Shown here: in pieces, positions 33,944 through 45,093 of the stretch | Numbering within the stretch: the stretch's first letter is position 1 | Layout of the letters: each line of letters opens with the position of its first letter | NCBI RefSeq assembly: GCF_900107485.1 | Contig: NZ_FNQE01000007.1 | Coordinates: 38,205-102,204, forward strand | Length of the DNA: 64,000 bases | Reading direction: 5' to 3' | From: Proteiniborus ethanoligenes | GTDB taxonomy: Bacteria > Bacillota > Clostridia > Tissierellales > Proteiniboraceae | Program-made: the position numbers and the translations under genes | Notes under the pieces: generated by a model | What the model saw: the letters and a program-made list of their open reading frames with translations, nothing else | What the model was told of the DNA's origin: nothing | Databases searched by the model: none

Positions 33944-36900
33944 TTAATAAGTATAAGCAGCCTCTTCTTGAGCTTTTTTTACTTCTTCTTTTTCAAGATT
34001 TCTTACTGCTACCGACAGCATTAGCTTTATACGATTTAGCTGATTTACTTCACTAGCACCTGGATCATAGTCTATAGCCGCAATATTTGACTGTGGATAG
34101 GCTCTTCTCAATTCTTTTATCATGCCCTTACCTGTTATATGGTTTGGAAGACAAGCAAAAGGCTGCAAGCATACTATATTAGGAACCCCACTGTTTATTA
34201 GTTCTACCATTTCAGCAGTTAAAAACCAGCCTTCTCCTGTTTGGTTACATAAGGATAAGTGTTTCTCAGCGCTTTCTGCTAATTCCTCTATTGATACTGG
34301 TGGTGTAAATCTTTTGCTATTCATTAAAGCCTTTTTCATGTCCTTTCTATAGAACTCTATTGCCTCTACTGATAAACTACCAAGAAGTGATGATTTAAAG
34401 CTCCCAGATAGCTCTTTATATCTTACTTTACTGTTCAAAGCATTGTATAGAAAAAAGTCTATTAAATCTGGAACTACCGCTTCTGCACCTTCTGCTTCAA
34501 GTATGCCTACTATATCATTGTTTGCAGTTGGATGGAATTTAACTAATATCTCTCCTACTACACCAACCTTAGGCTTAATCATGTTTTCATGAATTTCTAA
34601 GCTGTCAAAGTCACTTACTATGCTATAAATGTTTTCCTTAAACTCCTTAAACTTGCCTTTTTCAAGAGTTTCCATACATCTATCGGCCCAATATTGGTAA
34701 AGTCTATCGGCAGAGCCTTTTACCTTTTCATAAGGTCTTACCTTGTAAAGAACTCTCATCAATAAGTCTCCATATACTAGACCCATCATTAGACTATTTA
34801 GCATTGGAATAGTTATCTTAAAGCCAGGATTTTTCTCAAGTCCAATAGCATTAAATGAAATTACGGGTACATGCTCCATTCCTGCATCCTTTAATGCTTT
34901 TCTTATAAAGGCAATGTAATTTGTAGCTCTACAGCCTCCTCCTGTTTGAGATATAATAACAGAAGTATTGTTTATGTCATATTTTCCAGACTTTAATGCT
35001 TCCATTATCTGTCCAACAGTTATAATAGATGGATAGCAAGCATCATTGTGAACATATCTTAAGCCTTCATCTATGGCTTTTTTATCTACTGATGGTAATA
35101 TTTCGATATTATAGCCCGCTTTTCTAAATCCAGTCTGTAAGAACTGAAAATGAATAGGAGACATTTGAGGTGACAAAATAGTATGATTCTCCTTCATTTC
35201 TTCAGTAAATATGACCCTTTTAGACATACTATATAGCTCCTCAGGCTGGAAATCTCTTTTTTCTCTTTCTCCAATAGCGGCCATTAGTGAACGGATACGT
35301 ATCCTAACTGCTCCTAGGTTGTTTATTTCATCTATTTTTATTACAGTATATATTTTGCCAAATCTCTCTAATATTTCTTGTACCTGATCAGTAGTTACAG
35401 CATCTAATCCACAGCCAAAGGAATTAAGCTGGACTAATTCTATGTTTTTTTGTTTAGCTACATATGTGGCTGCTCTATACATTCTTGAATGATATACCCA
35501 CTGATCTACCACTCTAGTTGGTCTCTCTACTTCATCTAGATGACATATTGCATCCTCTGAGAGAACTGCAAAGCCATAGGATTTTATCATTTCTGGTATA
35601 CCATGATTTATCTCTGGATCTATATGATAAGGGCGACCAGCAAGCAATATGCCTTTAATGTTATGCTTATTTATATATTCAATTGCTTCCTCGCCTTTCC
35701 TTCTAACATCCTCTTTATATCTTTCAAGCTCAGTATATGCTTTATCTACAGCATGAGATATTTCACTCTTGCTTAAGCCTTCTATCCCTAGCCTCTCATA
35801 TATTCTTTTCTTAAGCCTATTAGAATTATCTATAGGCATAAATGGATGGTAAAAAGTAATTCCTTCGCTTCTGACCTCATCTACATTTGCATATATGGTT
35901 TCTGGGTATGAGGTTACTATAGGACAGTTATAGTGGTTACCAGCAGTTTCATCCTCTATTACATTGTGTGCTATACATGGATAAAATATCTTTTTTACGC
36001 CTTTATTTATTAAGTCTGTTATATGTCCATGAACTAGCTTACCTGGATAGCAAACTGATTCTGATGGTATAGTTTCCATACCTAGCTCGTATATTTTTTT
36101 AGTAGAACGACCAGATAACACTACTCTATAGCCTAGCTCCGTAAAGAATGTAAACCAGAATGGATAATCTTCATACATATTTAACACCCTAGGTATACCT
36201 ATAGTTCCTCTAGGTGCTTCTTCTGTCTTTAAGGGCTTATAGCTAAAAAGTCTTTTATATTTATATTCATAAAGATTAGGTACATCATTCTCTAATTTTT
36301 CAATACCTGCTCCTCTTTCACATCTATTTCCTGAAATATATTCTCGTCCATCTGAAAAATGGTTTATTGTAAGCAAACAGTGATTACCACAAAACTCACA
36401 TCTTCTCATAGAAGTTTCAGAGGTAAATCTATTTAATTCTTCCTTCATCAAAAGCTTTGTTTTATATCCATTTTTGTATCTGTCCTTTGCTATTAAAGCA
36501 GCACCAAAAGCCCCCATAATACCTGCTATATCTGGTCTTACAACCTCTTTTCCTGCTATAAGCTCCATGGCTCTAAGAACTGCTTCATTGTAGAAGGTTC
36601 CCCCTTGAACTACAATCTTTTCTCCTAAATCATCAGCACTTCTAAGTCTGATTACCTTATATAATGCATTTTTAATTACTGATACAGATATTCCAGCAGA
36701 TATGTCACTAACTTCTGCTCCTTCTTTTTGTGCTTGCTTGACCCTAGAATTCATAAATACTGTACATCGTGTCCCTAGGTCTACAGGATTTCTAGCCTTT
36801 ATACCCTCCATAGCAAAATCCTTTACATCCATGTTCAAAGAATTTGCAAAGGTCTCTATAAATGAGCCACATCCTGAAGAACACGCTTCATTAAGCATAA

Positions 36901-38215
36901 TAGAGTCTATGACGCCATCATGGATTTTTAAACTCTTCATGTCCTGGCCACCTATATCTAGTACAAAGTCCACACCAGGCTGAAAAAATTCTGCTGCTTT
37001 ATAGTGTGCCACTGTTTCAATCTCACCAATATCTATTTTTAAAGCAGATTTTATTAAATGCTCCCCATAACCAGTTACTGCCGAATTAACAACCTTTATA
37101 TTATTGTTCAAATTCCCGTACAAATCCTTTAAAGCCTCCATAGTTGATTGAAGTGGGCTACCCATGTTGCTTCCATAAAAGGAATATAACAAGCCTCCAT
37201 CTCCATCTATTAGAGCTACCTTTGTTGTTGTAGAGCCTGCATCTATGCCTAAATATGCATTGCCACTATAGCTTTCTATAGATACTCTCTTTACCTTATG
37301 CGCACTATGTCGCTCTTTAAAATCATTGTATTCCCTTTCATCTTTAAATAGTGGAGTCAAAATATTTTCTTCGTCTACATCTAATCTGTTTATGTCTGGT
37401 ATTCTTTCGTATAAGCACTCAAAGGGTATTTCTTCTTCATTTCTTGAAGTCAAAGCCGCACCCATAGCTACATAGTATTGAGAATCATCAGGAAATATAA
37501 TGCTGTCTTTTTCTAAGTGTAGTGTTTCTACAAACCTATTTCTTAGCTCTGACATAAAGTAAAGAGGTCCTCCTAGAAATGCTACATTTCCTTTTATTGG
37601 CTTACCTTGTGCTAAGCCGCTTATAGTTTGATTTACTACAGCTTGAAGTACAGATGCAGCTATATCTTCTTTAGAAGCTCCCTCGTTTAATAGTGGTTGT
37701 ATATCGGTTTTAGCAAATACGCCACATCTGGATGCAACAGGATATATGGTTCTATGATTTTTTGCAAGCTCATTTAAGCCTTCTGCATCTGTCTGCAAAA
37801 GAGCTGCCATTTGATCTATAAAAGCACCTGTCCCACCTGCACAGGTTCCATTCATTCTTTGCTCTATGGAATCCCCTAAGTAAGTTATTTTAGCATCTTC
37901 TCCACCTAATTCTATTGCCACATCTGTATAGGGAATATAACTTTCTATAGTGTTTGTACAAGCTATAACCTCTTGAATAAATGGAACGGCTAATTTTTTG
38001 GAAATAGAAAGTCCCCCGGAACCTGTAATCATCATTGTAATTTTATTTTTCCCAAATATCGCCTTAGCTTCCTCAAGCATAGAAATTACTGTGTTTTTTA
38101 TATCAGAGAAATGTCTTAAGTATTTTTTATACAATACATTAGCTCTTTCATCTAATACAACCATCTTTACTGTAGTTGAACCTATGTCTAGTCCAACATT
38201 TAATACCCTATTCAT
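33944..38215 (-). CDS. Very large BadF/BcrA-type ATPase and 2-hydroxyacyl-CoA dehydratase-like protein
   Basis: A 1423-residue protein. Two tandem ASKHA ATPase domains of the 2-hydroxyacyl-CoA dehydratase activator type occupy about 1-265 ([30 protein letters not shown]) and 315-580 ([36 protein letters not shown]). A Cys-rich CEFCGNHC segment and a region found in activase-related proteins follow, then two dehydratase-like domains to the C-terminus ([22 protein letters not shown]). In the family an activator injects one electron with ATP into a dehydratase subunit; here both are fused. The substrate is unknown. The ATG at 38215 follows GGAGGT; upstream rsmE is 43 bp away. Confidence 0.85.
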   Translation of the reverse strand: MNRVLNVGLDIGSTTVKMVVLDERANVLYKKYLRHFSDIKNTVISMLEEAKAIFGKNKITMMITGSGGLSISKKLAVPFIQEVIACTNTIESYIPYTDVAIELGGEDAKITYLGDSIEQRMNGTCAGGTGAFIDQMAALLQTDAEGLNELAKNHRTIYPVASRCGVFAKTDIQPLLNEGASKEDIAASVLQAVVNQTISGLAQGKPIKGNVAFLGGPLYFMSELRNRFVETLHLEKDSIIFPDDSQYYVAMGAALTSRNEEEIPFECLYERIPDINRLDVDEENILTPLFKDEREYNDFKERHSAHKVKRVSIESYSGNAYLGIDAGSTTTKVALIDGDGGLLYSFYGSNMGSPLQSTMEALKDLYGNLNNNIKVVNSAVTGYGEHLIKSALKIDIGEIETVAHYKAAEFFQPGVDFVLDIGGQDMKSLKIHDGVIDSIMLNEACSSGCGSFIETFANSLNMDVKDFAMEGIKARNPVDLGTRCTVFMNSRVKQAQKEGAEVSDISAGISVSVIKNALYKVIRLRSADDLGEKIVVQGGTFYNEAVLRAMELIAGKEVVRPDIAGIMGAFGAALIAKDRYKNGYKTKLLMKEELNRFTSETSMRRCEFCGNHCLLTINHFSDGREYISGNRCERGAGIEKLENDVPNLYEYKYKRLFSYKPLKTEEAPRGTIGIPRVLNMYEDYPFWFTFFTELGYRVVLSGRSTKKIYELGMETIPSESVCYPGKLVHGHITDLINKGVKKIFYPCIAHNVIEDETAGNHYNCPIVTSYPETIYANVDEVRSEGITFYHPFMPIDNSNRLKKRIYERLGIEGLSKSEISHAVDKAYTELERYKEDVRRKGEEAIEYINKHNIKGILLAGRPYHIDPEINHGIPEMIKSYGFAVLSEDAICHLDEVERPTRVVDQWVYHSRMYRAATYVAKQKNIELVQLNSFGCGLDAVTTDQVQEILERFGKIYTVIKIDEINNLGAVRIRIRSLMAAIGEREKRDFQPEELYSMSKRVIFTEEMKENHTILSPQMSPIHFQFLQTGFRKAGYNIEILPSVDKKAIDEGLRYVHNDACYPSIITVGQIMEALKSGKYDINNTSVIISQTGGGCRATNYIAFIRKALKDAGMEHVPVISFNAIGLEKNPGFKITIPMLNSLMMGLVYGDLLMRVLYKVRPYEKVKGSADRLYQYWADRCMETLEKGKFKEFKENIYSIVSDFDSLEIHENMIKPKVGVVGEILVKFHPTANNDIVGILEAEGAEAVVPDLIDFFLYNALNSKVRYKELSGSFKSSLLGSLSVEAIEFYRKDMKKALMNSKRFTPPVSIEELAESAEKHLSLCNQTGEGWFLTAEMVELINSGVPNIVCLQPFACLPNHITGKGMIKELRRAYPQSNIAAIDYDPGASEVNQLNRIKLMLSVAVRNLEKEEVKKAQEEAAYTY

Positions 38216-38257
38216 ATAGTATTTACCTCCGCATGTCATGTGAAGTTTTATATAAGC

Positions 38258-38968
38258 TTATTTACAAAGTCTACCTAATATTACTGGTATTGAAGTCTCT
38301 ACTCTCAATATTCTTTCACCTAAACTAACTGCTTCAAATCCATGTGCCTTTAACATGTCTATTTCATAAGGAATAAATCCTCCTTCCGGTCCTATGGCTA
38401 AGGTTATAGGCTCATTAATATTTTTAGGACATTTCCTTTCTGCTACTGGGTGAGCTACTAATGCTTTTGTTCCCTTGATTATATGGGAGACCCTATCCTC
38501 TACAAAGGGTTTGAATAGCTTTATAATCTCTATACTGGGAAGTACAGTATCTTTGCCCTGCTCAAGTCCTAGTACCATATTTTCAAATAGAGCTTCTTCT
38601 TTTAGCACAGGACTACTCCAAAAGCTTTTTTCTACTCTCCAGGTTTTAATTATATATATTTTTTTTATCCCCATAGTAGTCACATCTTGTATTATCCTTT
38701 TAAGTGCTTTAGGCCTAGGCATAGCAAGTATTAGCTGAACATTCAATGATGGCGGGCTTTCTTCTTTTAGCTCTATTTCCATTTCCATCTCTTTATCATT
38801 TAGGAAAGTGATAAGCCCTTGTCCTATTTTCCCGTTTAACAGTCCTACTCTTAATGTATCTCCTACACTTGCCCTATGAACAGATAGTACATGGTTCAAT
38901 CTACGGTCTTTTAAGCATACTTTATTTTCGCTAATAAAATCTTTTTCAAATAATATTATCAGGTTCAT
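38258..38968 (-). CDS. rsmE: 16S rRNA (uridine-1498-N3) methyltransferase RsmE
   Basis: A 236-residue SPOUT-class methyltransferase modifying U1498 of 16S rRNA. The trefoil-knot SAM motif is seen in TLAIGPEGGFIPYEIDML and SLGERILRVETSIPVIL, and the N-terminal part has the NHVLSVHRASVGDTLRV pattern of the PUA-like domain. The ATG at 38968 follows AAAGGAAA; the longer frame adds 29 residues absent from the family. The gene precedes the large activase-like protein on the same strand and may be co-transcribed. Confidence 0.93.
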   Translation of the reverse strand: MNLIILFEKDFISENKVCLKDRRLNHVLSVHRASVGDTLRVGLLNGKIGQGLITFLNDKEMEMEIELKEESPPSLNVQLILAMPRPKALKRIIQDVTTMGIKKIYIIKTWRVEKSFWSSPVLKEEALFENMVLGLEQGKDTVLPSIEIIKLFKPFVEDRVSHIIKGTKALVAHPVAERKCPKNINEPITLAIGPEGGFIPYEIDMLKAHGFEAVSLGERILRVETSIPVILGRLCK

Positions 38969-39080
38969 GTAGAGTTTCCTTTCAAATTTTTTTGACGAGT
39001 TCTTACCTATATATATAGTCTCATATATTGTACCACTTAATATTGTTGTAAACAATACCCTTTGATTTTTCTTTATGAAT

Positions 39081-39111
39081 AACTAAAGCGGCCAAAATGG
39101 CCGCTTTAGTT
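39081..39111 (-). terminator. Terminator of thrS
   Basis: Perfect 14-bp stem AACTAAAGCGGCCA / TGGCCGCTTTAGTT with a three-base loop; it overlaps the thrS stop codon, and T-rich sequence (TTATTCATAAAG) follows on the minus strand. Confidence 0.8.
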
Positions 39112-41020
39112 ATTTTTTATCTTCTATTTCTTTTATTATTCTATCTATAAAGTCTTGCACTTCCATAGAGCCTATATCTCCTTGGTCTCTAACCCTTACT
39201 GAAACCGAATTATTCTCAGCCTCTTTTTCTCCTACTATTAGCATATATGGAGTTTTAGCAAGCTGTGCTTCTCTTATTTTGAACCCTATCTTTTCTGCCC
39301 TATCATCTACTTCTACTCTTACATCCTTTTCTTCAAGCTTTTTCTGAATACTATAAGCATATTCATTAAATTTATCTGATATAGGTAGTATGCTTACTTG
39401 AACTGGTGATATCCATACAGGGAACTTCCCTGCATAATGCTCTATTAAGACTCCAATAAATCTTTCCATGCTTCCCAATATAGTTCTATGAATCATTACA
39501 GGTCTATGCTTTTCATTATCCTGACCTATATATGTCAAGTCAAATCTTTCAGGCATCTGGAAGTCTAATTGTATAGTAGCGCATTGCCATGTACGGCCTA
39601 TGCTATCTTCTAAGTGGAAGTCTATCTTCGGACCATAAAACGCTCCATCACCTTCATTGATTATATATTCAATACCTTTCTCTTCTAAGGCTTCTCTTAA
39701 ATTGTTTGTAGCTCTTTCCCATTGCTCTTCTGTTCCCATTGAATTCTCTGGTCTTGTGGAAAGCTCTACATGATATTTAAATCCAAACACCTGATACATA
39801 TAATCAGCTAAATCTATTACTTTTATTAGTTCTTCCTTTACCTGCTCTGGCAGCATGAATAGGTGAGCATCATCCTGAATAAAGGTCCTTACTCTCATAA
39901 GTCCATGTAATGCTCCTGCTAGCTCATGTCGATGAACCTGGCCTAGCTCTGCCCATCTTAACGGAAGGTCTCTGTAGCTATACATCTTTGATTTATATAT
40001 TAGCATTGCTCCTGGACAGTTCATAGGCTTAATAGCATACTCACCTTCATCAATTTTTGTGAAGTACATGTTTTCTTTGTAATGATCCCAGTGACCTGAT
40101 TGATGCCAAAGCTGTTCATTTAGTATAAGGGGAGTCTTGACCTCTCCATAGCCTCTCTTAACATGCTCTTTCTTCCAAAAGTCCTGTATAGTATTCCATA
40201 GTATCATTCCTTTTGGGTGGAAAAATGGAAACCCAGGTCCTTCTCCATGCATGCTAAATAAATCTAGCTCTCTGCCTAGCTTTCTATGATCTCTTTTCTT
40301 TGCTTCTTCAAGAAATTCTAGATATGCATCTAAATCCTTCTGTTTTTCAAAGGATGTTCCATAAATTCTTTGAAGCATAGGTCTTTTTTCGTCACCTCTC
40401 CAATATGCTCCTGCTATGCTTGTAAGCTTAATAGCCTTTACTTTCTTGGTGCTTTGAAGATGTGGCCCTTTACAAAGGTCAACAAAATCTCCTTGCTGAT
40501 AGAAGGAAATAACTGAGTCTTCTGGTAAGTCCTCTATTAATTCTACTTTGTATATTTCTCCCTCTTTTTTTACGTACTCTAATGCTTCATTTCTCGGAAG
40601 AACAAATTTCTTTATCTCTAAATCTTCCTTTGCTATTTTTGCCATTTCTGTTTCAATTAGTTCTAAATCCTCTGGAGTAAATCTATGCTCTACATCTATG
40701 TCATAGTAAAAGCCATCCTTAATAGCAGGGCCAATAGCTAACTTAGCATCTGGAAAAAGTCTTTTAACTGCTTGAGCTAGCATGTGAGCACTTGTATGTC
40801 TAAATACTTCACGACCACCCTCGTCTTCAAATTTTAACAATTGTATATTTGAATCTTCATTTACTTTATCCTCTAGTCCAAATAATTCACCATTTACTTC
40901 TGCTCCTAATACTACTCTTGCAAGACCCTCACTTATATCCCTTGCAATGTCTACTATCTTTACTCCTCTTTCGTACTGTCTAATAGAACCATCGGGTAAT
41001 GTAATATTTATCTTTGACAT
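39110..41020 (-). CDS. thrS: Threonyl-tRNA synthetase
   Basis: A 636-residue class II aminoacyl-tRNA synthetase. Order: TGS domain (about 1-62), editing tRNA-SAD domain (FRHTSAHMLAQAVKRLFPDA starts it), catalytic core with motif 2 (RWAELGQVHRHELAGALHGLMRVRTF in part) and zinc ligands (MNCPGAM Cys and His residues), and C-terminal anticodon-binding domain (VSILPISDKFNEYA). The ATG follows AAGGAGG. A threonine T-box lies upstream, confirming identity. Confidence 0.97.
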   Translation of the reverse strand: MSKINITLPDGSIRQYERGVKIVDIARDISEGLARVVLGAEVNGELFGLEDKVNEDSNIQLLKFEDEGGREVFRHTSAHMLAQAVKRLFPDAKLAIGPAIKDGFYYDIDVEHRFTPEDLELIETEMAKIAKEDLEIKKFVLPRNEALEYVKKEGEIYKVELIEDLPEDSVISFYQQGDFVDLCKGPHLQSTKKVKAIKLTSIAGAYWRGDEKRPMLQRIYGTSFEKQKDLDAYLEFLEEAKKRDHRKLGRELDLFSMHGEGPGFPFFHPKGMILWNTIQDFWKKEHVKRGYGEVKTPLILNEQLWHQSGHWDHYKENMYFTKIDEGEYAIKPMNCPGAMLIYKSKMYSYRDLPLRWAELGQVHRHELAGALHGLMRVRTFIQDDAHLFMLPEQVKEELIKVIDLADYMYQVFGFKYHVELSTRPENSMGTEEQWERATNNLREALEEKGIEYIINEGDGAFYGPKIDFHLEDSIGRTWQCATIQLDFQMPERFDLTYIGQDNEKHRPVMIHRTILGSMERFIGVLIEHYAGKFPVWISPVQVSILPISDKFNEYAYSIQKKLEEKDVRVEVDDRAEKIGFKIREAQLAKTPYMLIVGEKEAENNSVSVRVRDQGDIGSMEVQDFIDRIIKEIEDKK

Positions 41021-41064
41021 TTCAAAACCTCCTTATAATTATTTAATCCTATTTTTAAATTTAA

Positions 41065-41332
41065 ATAAAAAGCTCTCACTCCTAGATATCTTATCTAGGG
41101 GCGAGAGCTTAATCCCACGGTACCACCCTAATTAGGATTTTATATTATATAAAATCCCACTCAAGTAATTGTAACGTTATCAACGGAAATCCTTATCCAG
41201 AAATACTGGTTTCAGATACAACTCAAGGGTAGTTTTCAATTAGACTAATCTAAGGTGCTTCCAGCCACGGCAACCTCTCTCTTTCGATCGTTCCTAATTT
41301 ACTCGTCCTGTCATTGCTTTAAATTTGAATTT
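41065..41332 (-). promoter_or_regulatory. T-box leader of thrS (threonine specifier)
   Basis: On the minus strand the T-box core AGGGTGGTACCGTGG is followed by a terminator hairpin built on AGCTCTC / GAGAGCT and CCTAGAT / ATCTAGG (41070-41111) with a T-run. Stem I contains AACTACCCTTGAG; aligning with the ileS leader places ACT in the specifier position, though the adjacent ACC is also Thr. Confidence 0.92.
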
Positions 41333-41338
41333 TATTAC

Positions 41339-41367
41339 ATTATAGTTTTATTTTATAATTTTGTCAA
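41339..41367 (-). promoter_or_regulatory. Promoter of thrS
   Basis: Perfect consensus TTGACA (41362-41367) and TATAAT (41339-41344) on the minus strand, spaced exactly 17 bp. Confidence 0.9.
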
Positions 41368-41380
41368 GGAAATTATCTAG

Positions 41381-42109
41381 CTAAACACCTTTATTATTCT
41401 CACTCATATCTATTTTTTCTGATAGATTATCTTCAAATTTATCTACATATACTTTCCTATTATAGTCCATGCTTGCATACATTACTTCATCAATCCTTTT
41501 CACACCATGCTTCTTTAATTCGTTTAACAATGCTTTACCATCCATTTTCATTTTACTTAGATTTTCATATATTATTTGTCCTCCTATGACTAGTTCAGTG
41601 GGTATTGCTTCAAGGCTAGGTTTAAGATTCAAATCACCTATAGTTACATTTCTTTTATCTCCTCTTTTTATTATGCTTAATCCCCCATTTATTTCTAGAA
41701 GCCCATATTGAACTTCATCTGGAGAAAAGCATCCTGATTGTCTTAGGAGTACATTAAGCTCATCCATATGATATCTGGTTCGTCTTAGATTTTTTTCTAA
41801 TATTTTCCCATTTTGAATAACTAGTACAGGCTCTCCTTCTAAAACCTTACTTATGCTTCTACTTTTCATAGTTATATATGACACAAGAAATGTCAAGGCT
41901 GCAAATAGAACAAGACCAACCAAATGCTGCCAGGTTCTTTGTTCCGTATCTGTAGCTAATGCAGCAGCAATAGAACCAAAAGTAATCCCATTTATGTATT
42001 CATGAAAGGTTAATTGCGATACCTGCTGTCTTCCCAGTATTCTAGCTAAATATAAGATAGAAAAGAATGCCAGTAGGGTTTGCACTACTACTTCTATAAA
42101 GGTTTTCAT
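41381..42109 (-). CDS. DUF421/YetF-family membrane protein
   Basis: A 242-residue protein with an N-terminal three-helix membrane part (about 5-85) and a soluble C-terminal YetF domain. Typical landmarks are RILGRQQVSQLTFHEYINGITFG, the VLEGEPVLVIQNGKI stretch and the ARLM/RR..LNVLLRQ.G region (LNVLLRQSG). The role of this common spore-former family is not well defined. The ATG follows CAGGAGCTG. It appears monocistronic, upstream of the thrS promoter. Confidence 0.87.
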   Translation of the reverse strand: MKTFIEVVVQTLLAFFSILYLARILGRQQVSQLTFHEYINGITFGSIAAALATDTEQRTWQHLVGLVLFAALTFLVSYITMKSRSISKVLEGEPVLVIQNGKILEKNLRRTRYHMDELNVLLRQSGCFSPDEVQYGLLEINGGLSIIKRGDKRNVTIGDLNLKPSLEAIPTELVIGGQIIYENLSKMKMDGKALLNELKKHGVKRIDEVMYASMDYNRKVYVDKFEDNLSEKIDMSENNKGV

Positions 42110-42248
42110 AGATTTTCAGCTCCTGATAAAGATGTTATAGTTGTTAGCTGTGGTTCTGAGACGGGAGGTATAAGCTTTTGTTATTTATATTTTGCTCTTA
42201 TATTGCTAATACTATTCTAAATAAACATTTTCATAAGAGGAGATATTT

Positions 42249-42344
42249 ATGAGAAGATTAATTTTTGAAGTTGTTTTTTCACTGGCTTTTATTGTTGTAG
42301 GCTATTTAATACTTTATATATTAAATAAAAAAGAGTTAATATGA
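42249..42344 (+). CDS. Small membrane peptide (31 aa)
   Basis: A 31-residue open frame starting MRRLIFEVVF with a ~21-residue hydrophobic span and a Lys-rich end (LNKKELI). AGAGGAG lies upstream of the ATG, and a long hairpin begins at the stop codon. The short coding length leaves doubt, but the ribosome binding site and terminator both fit. Function unknown. Confidence 0.5.
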   Translation: MRRLIFEVVFSLAFIVVGYLILYILNKKELI

Positions 42345-42346
42345 AA

Positions 42347-42408
42347 AAATACAATAGAAATATTGCTTATTCACTTATGCTATTTGCAATATATTTCTAT
42401 TGTATTTA
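42347..42408. terminator. Hairpin between convergent 31-aa gene and protease gene
   Basis: AAATACAATAGAAATATTGC pairs with GCAATATATTTCTATTGTATTT (a bulge of two), with A/T-rich flanks; likely bidirectional terminator. Confidence 0.7.
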
Positions 42409-42448
42409 TTATGTTGTAATTATATTATCAGAATAGCTTATGGGGATT

Positions 42449-43630
42449 CTATTCTGTAGGGGGCATAATATCTAGTGTTACATCAATATCCATATACTTG
42501 CCATCTCTATATATAGTTAGTCTAATCACGTCTTCTGCCTTGTGATTTTCAATAATATGTGATAAATCCTCTATATTCTCTATTTTTTCTTCATCTATCT
42601 TAATGATTACGTCATTAGGCTTTAATCCAGCCTTTTCAGCAGGGCTTCCAAAATATACTCTTCCTATATAGACTCCAACAGGGAGGTTATATTGTTTAGA
42701 TATGGATTCTGTAATATTTGAAATACCTATACCTATCCAAGGCCTTTTAACATATCCATTTTGCATTAGCTCGTTTATTATAGGTAATGCATCATTAATT
42801 GGGATTGCAAATCCCATGCCTTCAATTTCTGGTGATGAAAGCTTCACGCTATTTATTCCAATAACTTCACCATTTTGATTAACTAATGCTCCACCACTGT
42901 TTCCAGGGTTAATAGCTGCATCAGTTTGTATAAGCTTCATTTTCTTCTCTCCTACATTTAGAGAACGATTCAATGCACTTATTATACCTGCAGTTACTGA
43001 ACCAGAAAATTCTTCACCTGCGGGGTTGCCTATGGCAACTGCTAGCTCTCCTACTCTCAGCTTATCTGAATCTCCAATTTTAGCAGCTGGAAGGTTTTTA
43101 GCCTCAACTTTTACTACTGCTAGGTCGGTTTTTAAATCCTGGCCTAAAACTTTGCCTTTATACTCTGTGCCATCATTTAGTATAACTATTAGCTCTGTAG
43201 CACCATCTATAACATGCTGATTTGTAATTATATATCCATCTTGTCTGTAAATGATTCCTGAGCCTGTGCCTTTGTCCACTTGAAGTATTTCATAGCCTCT
43301 ATTGACATTTACTTTGTTTTTAATCATGACTATTGAAGGAAGAACTTCTTCTGCCACATTCACTACAGGACTAGTATACCATTGGCTAGCTACTGGTTGC
43401 CCTTCAGAAGTATTAGTAATGCTGGTATTATTCTGTGAAGATGCTGCTTCTACAGGCTTCGTAATATCCATAGGCTGAGTTTGTAGTATACCGTAAGTAA
43501 AGGCCCCTCCTATAATTACTCCAATAAGTATGGAAAGGAGAATAATATTTATCAATCTGCTTCTTTTATATTTCTTTTCGTATTTCTTTCCGTAATCATC
43601 CATATTAAAATTTGGGTTAAAGTTGTCCAT
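42449..43630 (-). CDS. HtrA/DegP-like membrane-anchored serine protease
   Basis: A 393-residue S1C protease. N-terminal cytoplasmic tail, membrane helix (about 26-48), low-complexity linker, then a trypsin-like domain with catalytic triad His (ITNQHVIDGA), Asp (DLKTDLAVVKV) and Ser (NPGNSGGALVN), and one PDZ domain (about 295-385; GVYIGRVYFGSPAEKAGL). It acts outside the membrane in protein quality control. The ATG follows AAAGGAGG. Single gene in its own transcription unit by the spacing. Confidence 0.94.
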   Translation of the reverse strand: MDNFNPNFNMDDYGKKYEKKYKRSRLINIILLSILIGVIIGGAFTYGILQTQPMDITKPVEAASSQNNTSITNTSEGQPVASQWYTSPVVNVAEEVLPSIVMIKNKVNVNRGYEILQVDKGTGSGIIYRQDGYIITNQHVIDGATELIVILNDGTEYKGKVLGQDLKTDLAVVKVEAKNLPAAKIGDSDKLRVGELAVAIGNPAGEEFSGSVTAGIISALNRSLNVGEKKMKLIQTDAAINPGNSGGALVNQNGEVIGINSVKLSSPEIEGMGFAIPINDALPIINELMQNGYVKRPWIGIGISNITESISKQYNLPVGVYIGRVYFGSPAEKAGLKPNDVIIKIDEEKIENIEDLSHIIENHKAEDVIRLTIYRDGKYMDIDVTLDIMPPTE

Positions 43631-43867
43631 ATTAAATAACCTCCTTTAAATATTGTCTTTGTTTAAATCTTACCCTTCTTTAATTATATTATAGACATAA
43701 AGTTTTAATAAAATATGAATAAATTGTAAACTTTTTTCCTACAAGTATTTACAAAGCATCCCCTTAATATCTGTAGTTTGTATCCAAAGGTATTTGTATA
43801 TTTATGTAGAATTTTATATAAATAACAACATAATTATTTTAGTATTATTTATTTAAGGGGTGTATTT

Positions 43868-45004
43868 ATGTTTTTATATCAACTTGCAATAATTTTAGCT
43901 GCAGGAGCTTTCGGTGGTTATTTATGTAGGAAAATAAACCAACCAGCAGTTCTTGGCCAGCTCATTTTCGGTATTTTAATCGGTCCATCACTTTTTAAGC
44001 TGGTAGAGCCTTCGGAAACTTTTATTCATTTGGCAGACTTAGGCGTCGTACTTCTTATGTTTATTGCAGGGTTAGAAACTGATATTGATGAAATGATAAG
44101 TGCTGGCAAGTCATCTTTTATCATTGCCATGGGAGGAGTTATTGTTCCTATAGCCTTTGGCATGGGTGCTAGCTTATTATTTGGAAATGATGCTGGAGAA
44201 AGCTTTTTTATTGGTATAATACTAGCTGCTACAAGCGTAAGTATAACTGTAGAAACCTTAAGAGAGATTGATAAATTGAGAACAAAGCAAGGGATTACAA
44301 TCCTTAGTGCCGCTGTAATTGATGACGTTGTTGGCATTATAATGCTATCATTAGTTGCCGGCTTTATTAGTCCAGGGGAAGGACAAAGCATTTGGTTGGT
44401 ATTGGTAAAGCTAGTAGGCTTTTTCATATTAGCTTTAGTCCTAGGATTTTTAGTAGTCAAGCTGTCAAGCAAATTTTTCAGCTTCAAAAACACTACAGAA
44501 CGTATAGCTGGAATAGGGTTAATATTTTGTTTGCTATTTTCATTTATTGCTGATGAAATGGGGGTTGCTGCTATAACCGGTGCTTATTTAGCTGGAATAA
44601 TGATTTCTAGCACGCCCTTCAAACAAAAAATATCCTATAAAATGCAGGAGCTTTCTTATCTTCTCTTTACTCCCATATTTTTCGTTGTAACTGGTATGGA
44701 AGTAGATATAACACATATGCTAAATGACCTAGGCTTTGGAGTAGTTTTAATGGTAGCTGCAATATTAGGCAAGCTCATTGGATGTGGATTTGTAGCCAGA
44801 CTTTTAAAGTTTAATAAAAGGGAATCCCTACAGATTGGCTTAGGCATGATACCTAGAGGTGAGGTTGCTTTAATTATTACGGATATTGGATTGAGACTTG
44901 GAGTAGTTCATAAGGGACTATTTGCGGCTATAATATTTATGATACTGACTACAACTATGATTAGTCCTCCACTTTTAAAGAAATCATTTGCTAAAACTAG
45001 CTAA
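43868..45004 (+). CDS. Cation/proton antiporter, CPA2 (KefB/NapA) type
   Basis: A 378-residue membrane protein with about 12 helices. It has the domain layout of monovalent cation:H+ antiporters; landmarks are GQLIFGILIGPS, FIAGLETDIDEM, the acidic ISAAVIDDVVGII (two adjacent Asp, seen as AAVIDDVVG) and GMIPRGEVALII. No RCK/TrkA-N regulatory domain follows, unlike longer KefB proteins. A PII-like protein gene follows on the same strand and may supply regulation. The ATG follows AAGGGGTG. Confidence 0.92.
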   Translation: MFLYQLAIILAAGAFGGYLCRKINQPAVLGQLIFGILIGPSLFKLVEPSETFIHLADLGVVLLMFIAGLETDIDEMISAGKSSFIIAMGGVIVPIAFGMGASLLFGNDAGESFFIGIILAATSVSITVETLREIDKLRTKQGITILSAAVIDDVVGIIMLSLVAGFISPGEGQSIWLVLVKLVGFFILALVLGFLVVKLSSKFFSFKNTTERIAGIGLIFCLLFSFIADEMGVAAITGAYLAGIMISSTPFKQKISYKMQELSYLLFTPIFFVVTGMEVDITHMLNDLGFGVVLMVAAILGKLIGCGFVARLLKFNKRESLQIGLGMIPRGEVALIITDIGLRLGVVHKGLFAAIIFMILTTTMISPPLLKKSFAKTS

Positions 45005-45093
45005 AGACAATATACTATTTAGTATAGTATGGTCAAAAATTAGAGCTCTCTTATTCTTTATTAAACAAATATCAGCTTAAAAGAGGTGTTAGT

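Noticed and set aside
44026..44493. 155-residue minus-strand frame in the antiporter gene
   Set aside because: Shadow frame rich in Pro/Ser/Thr typical of antisense of a hydrophobic gene.
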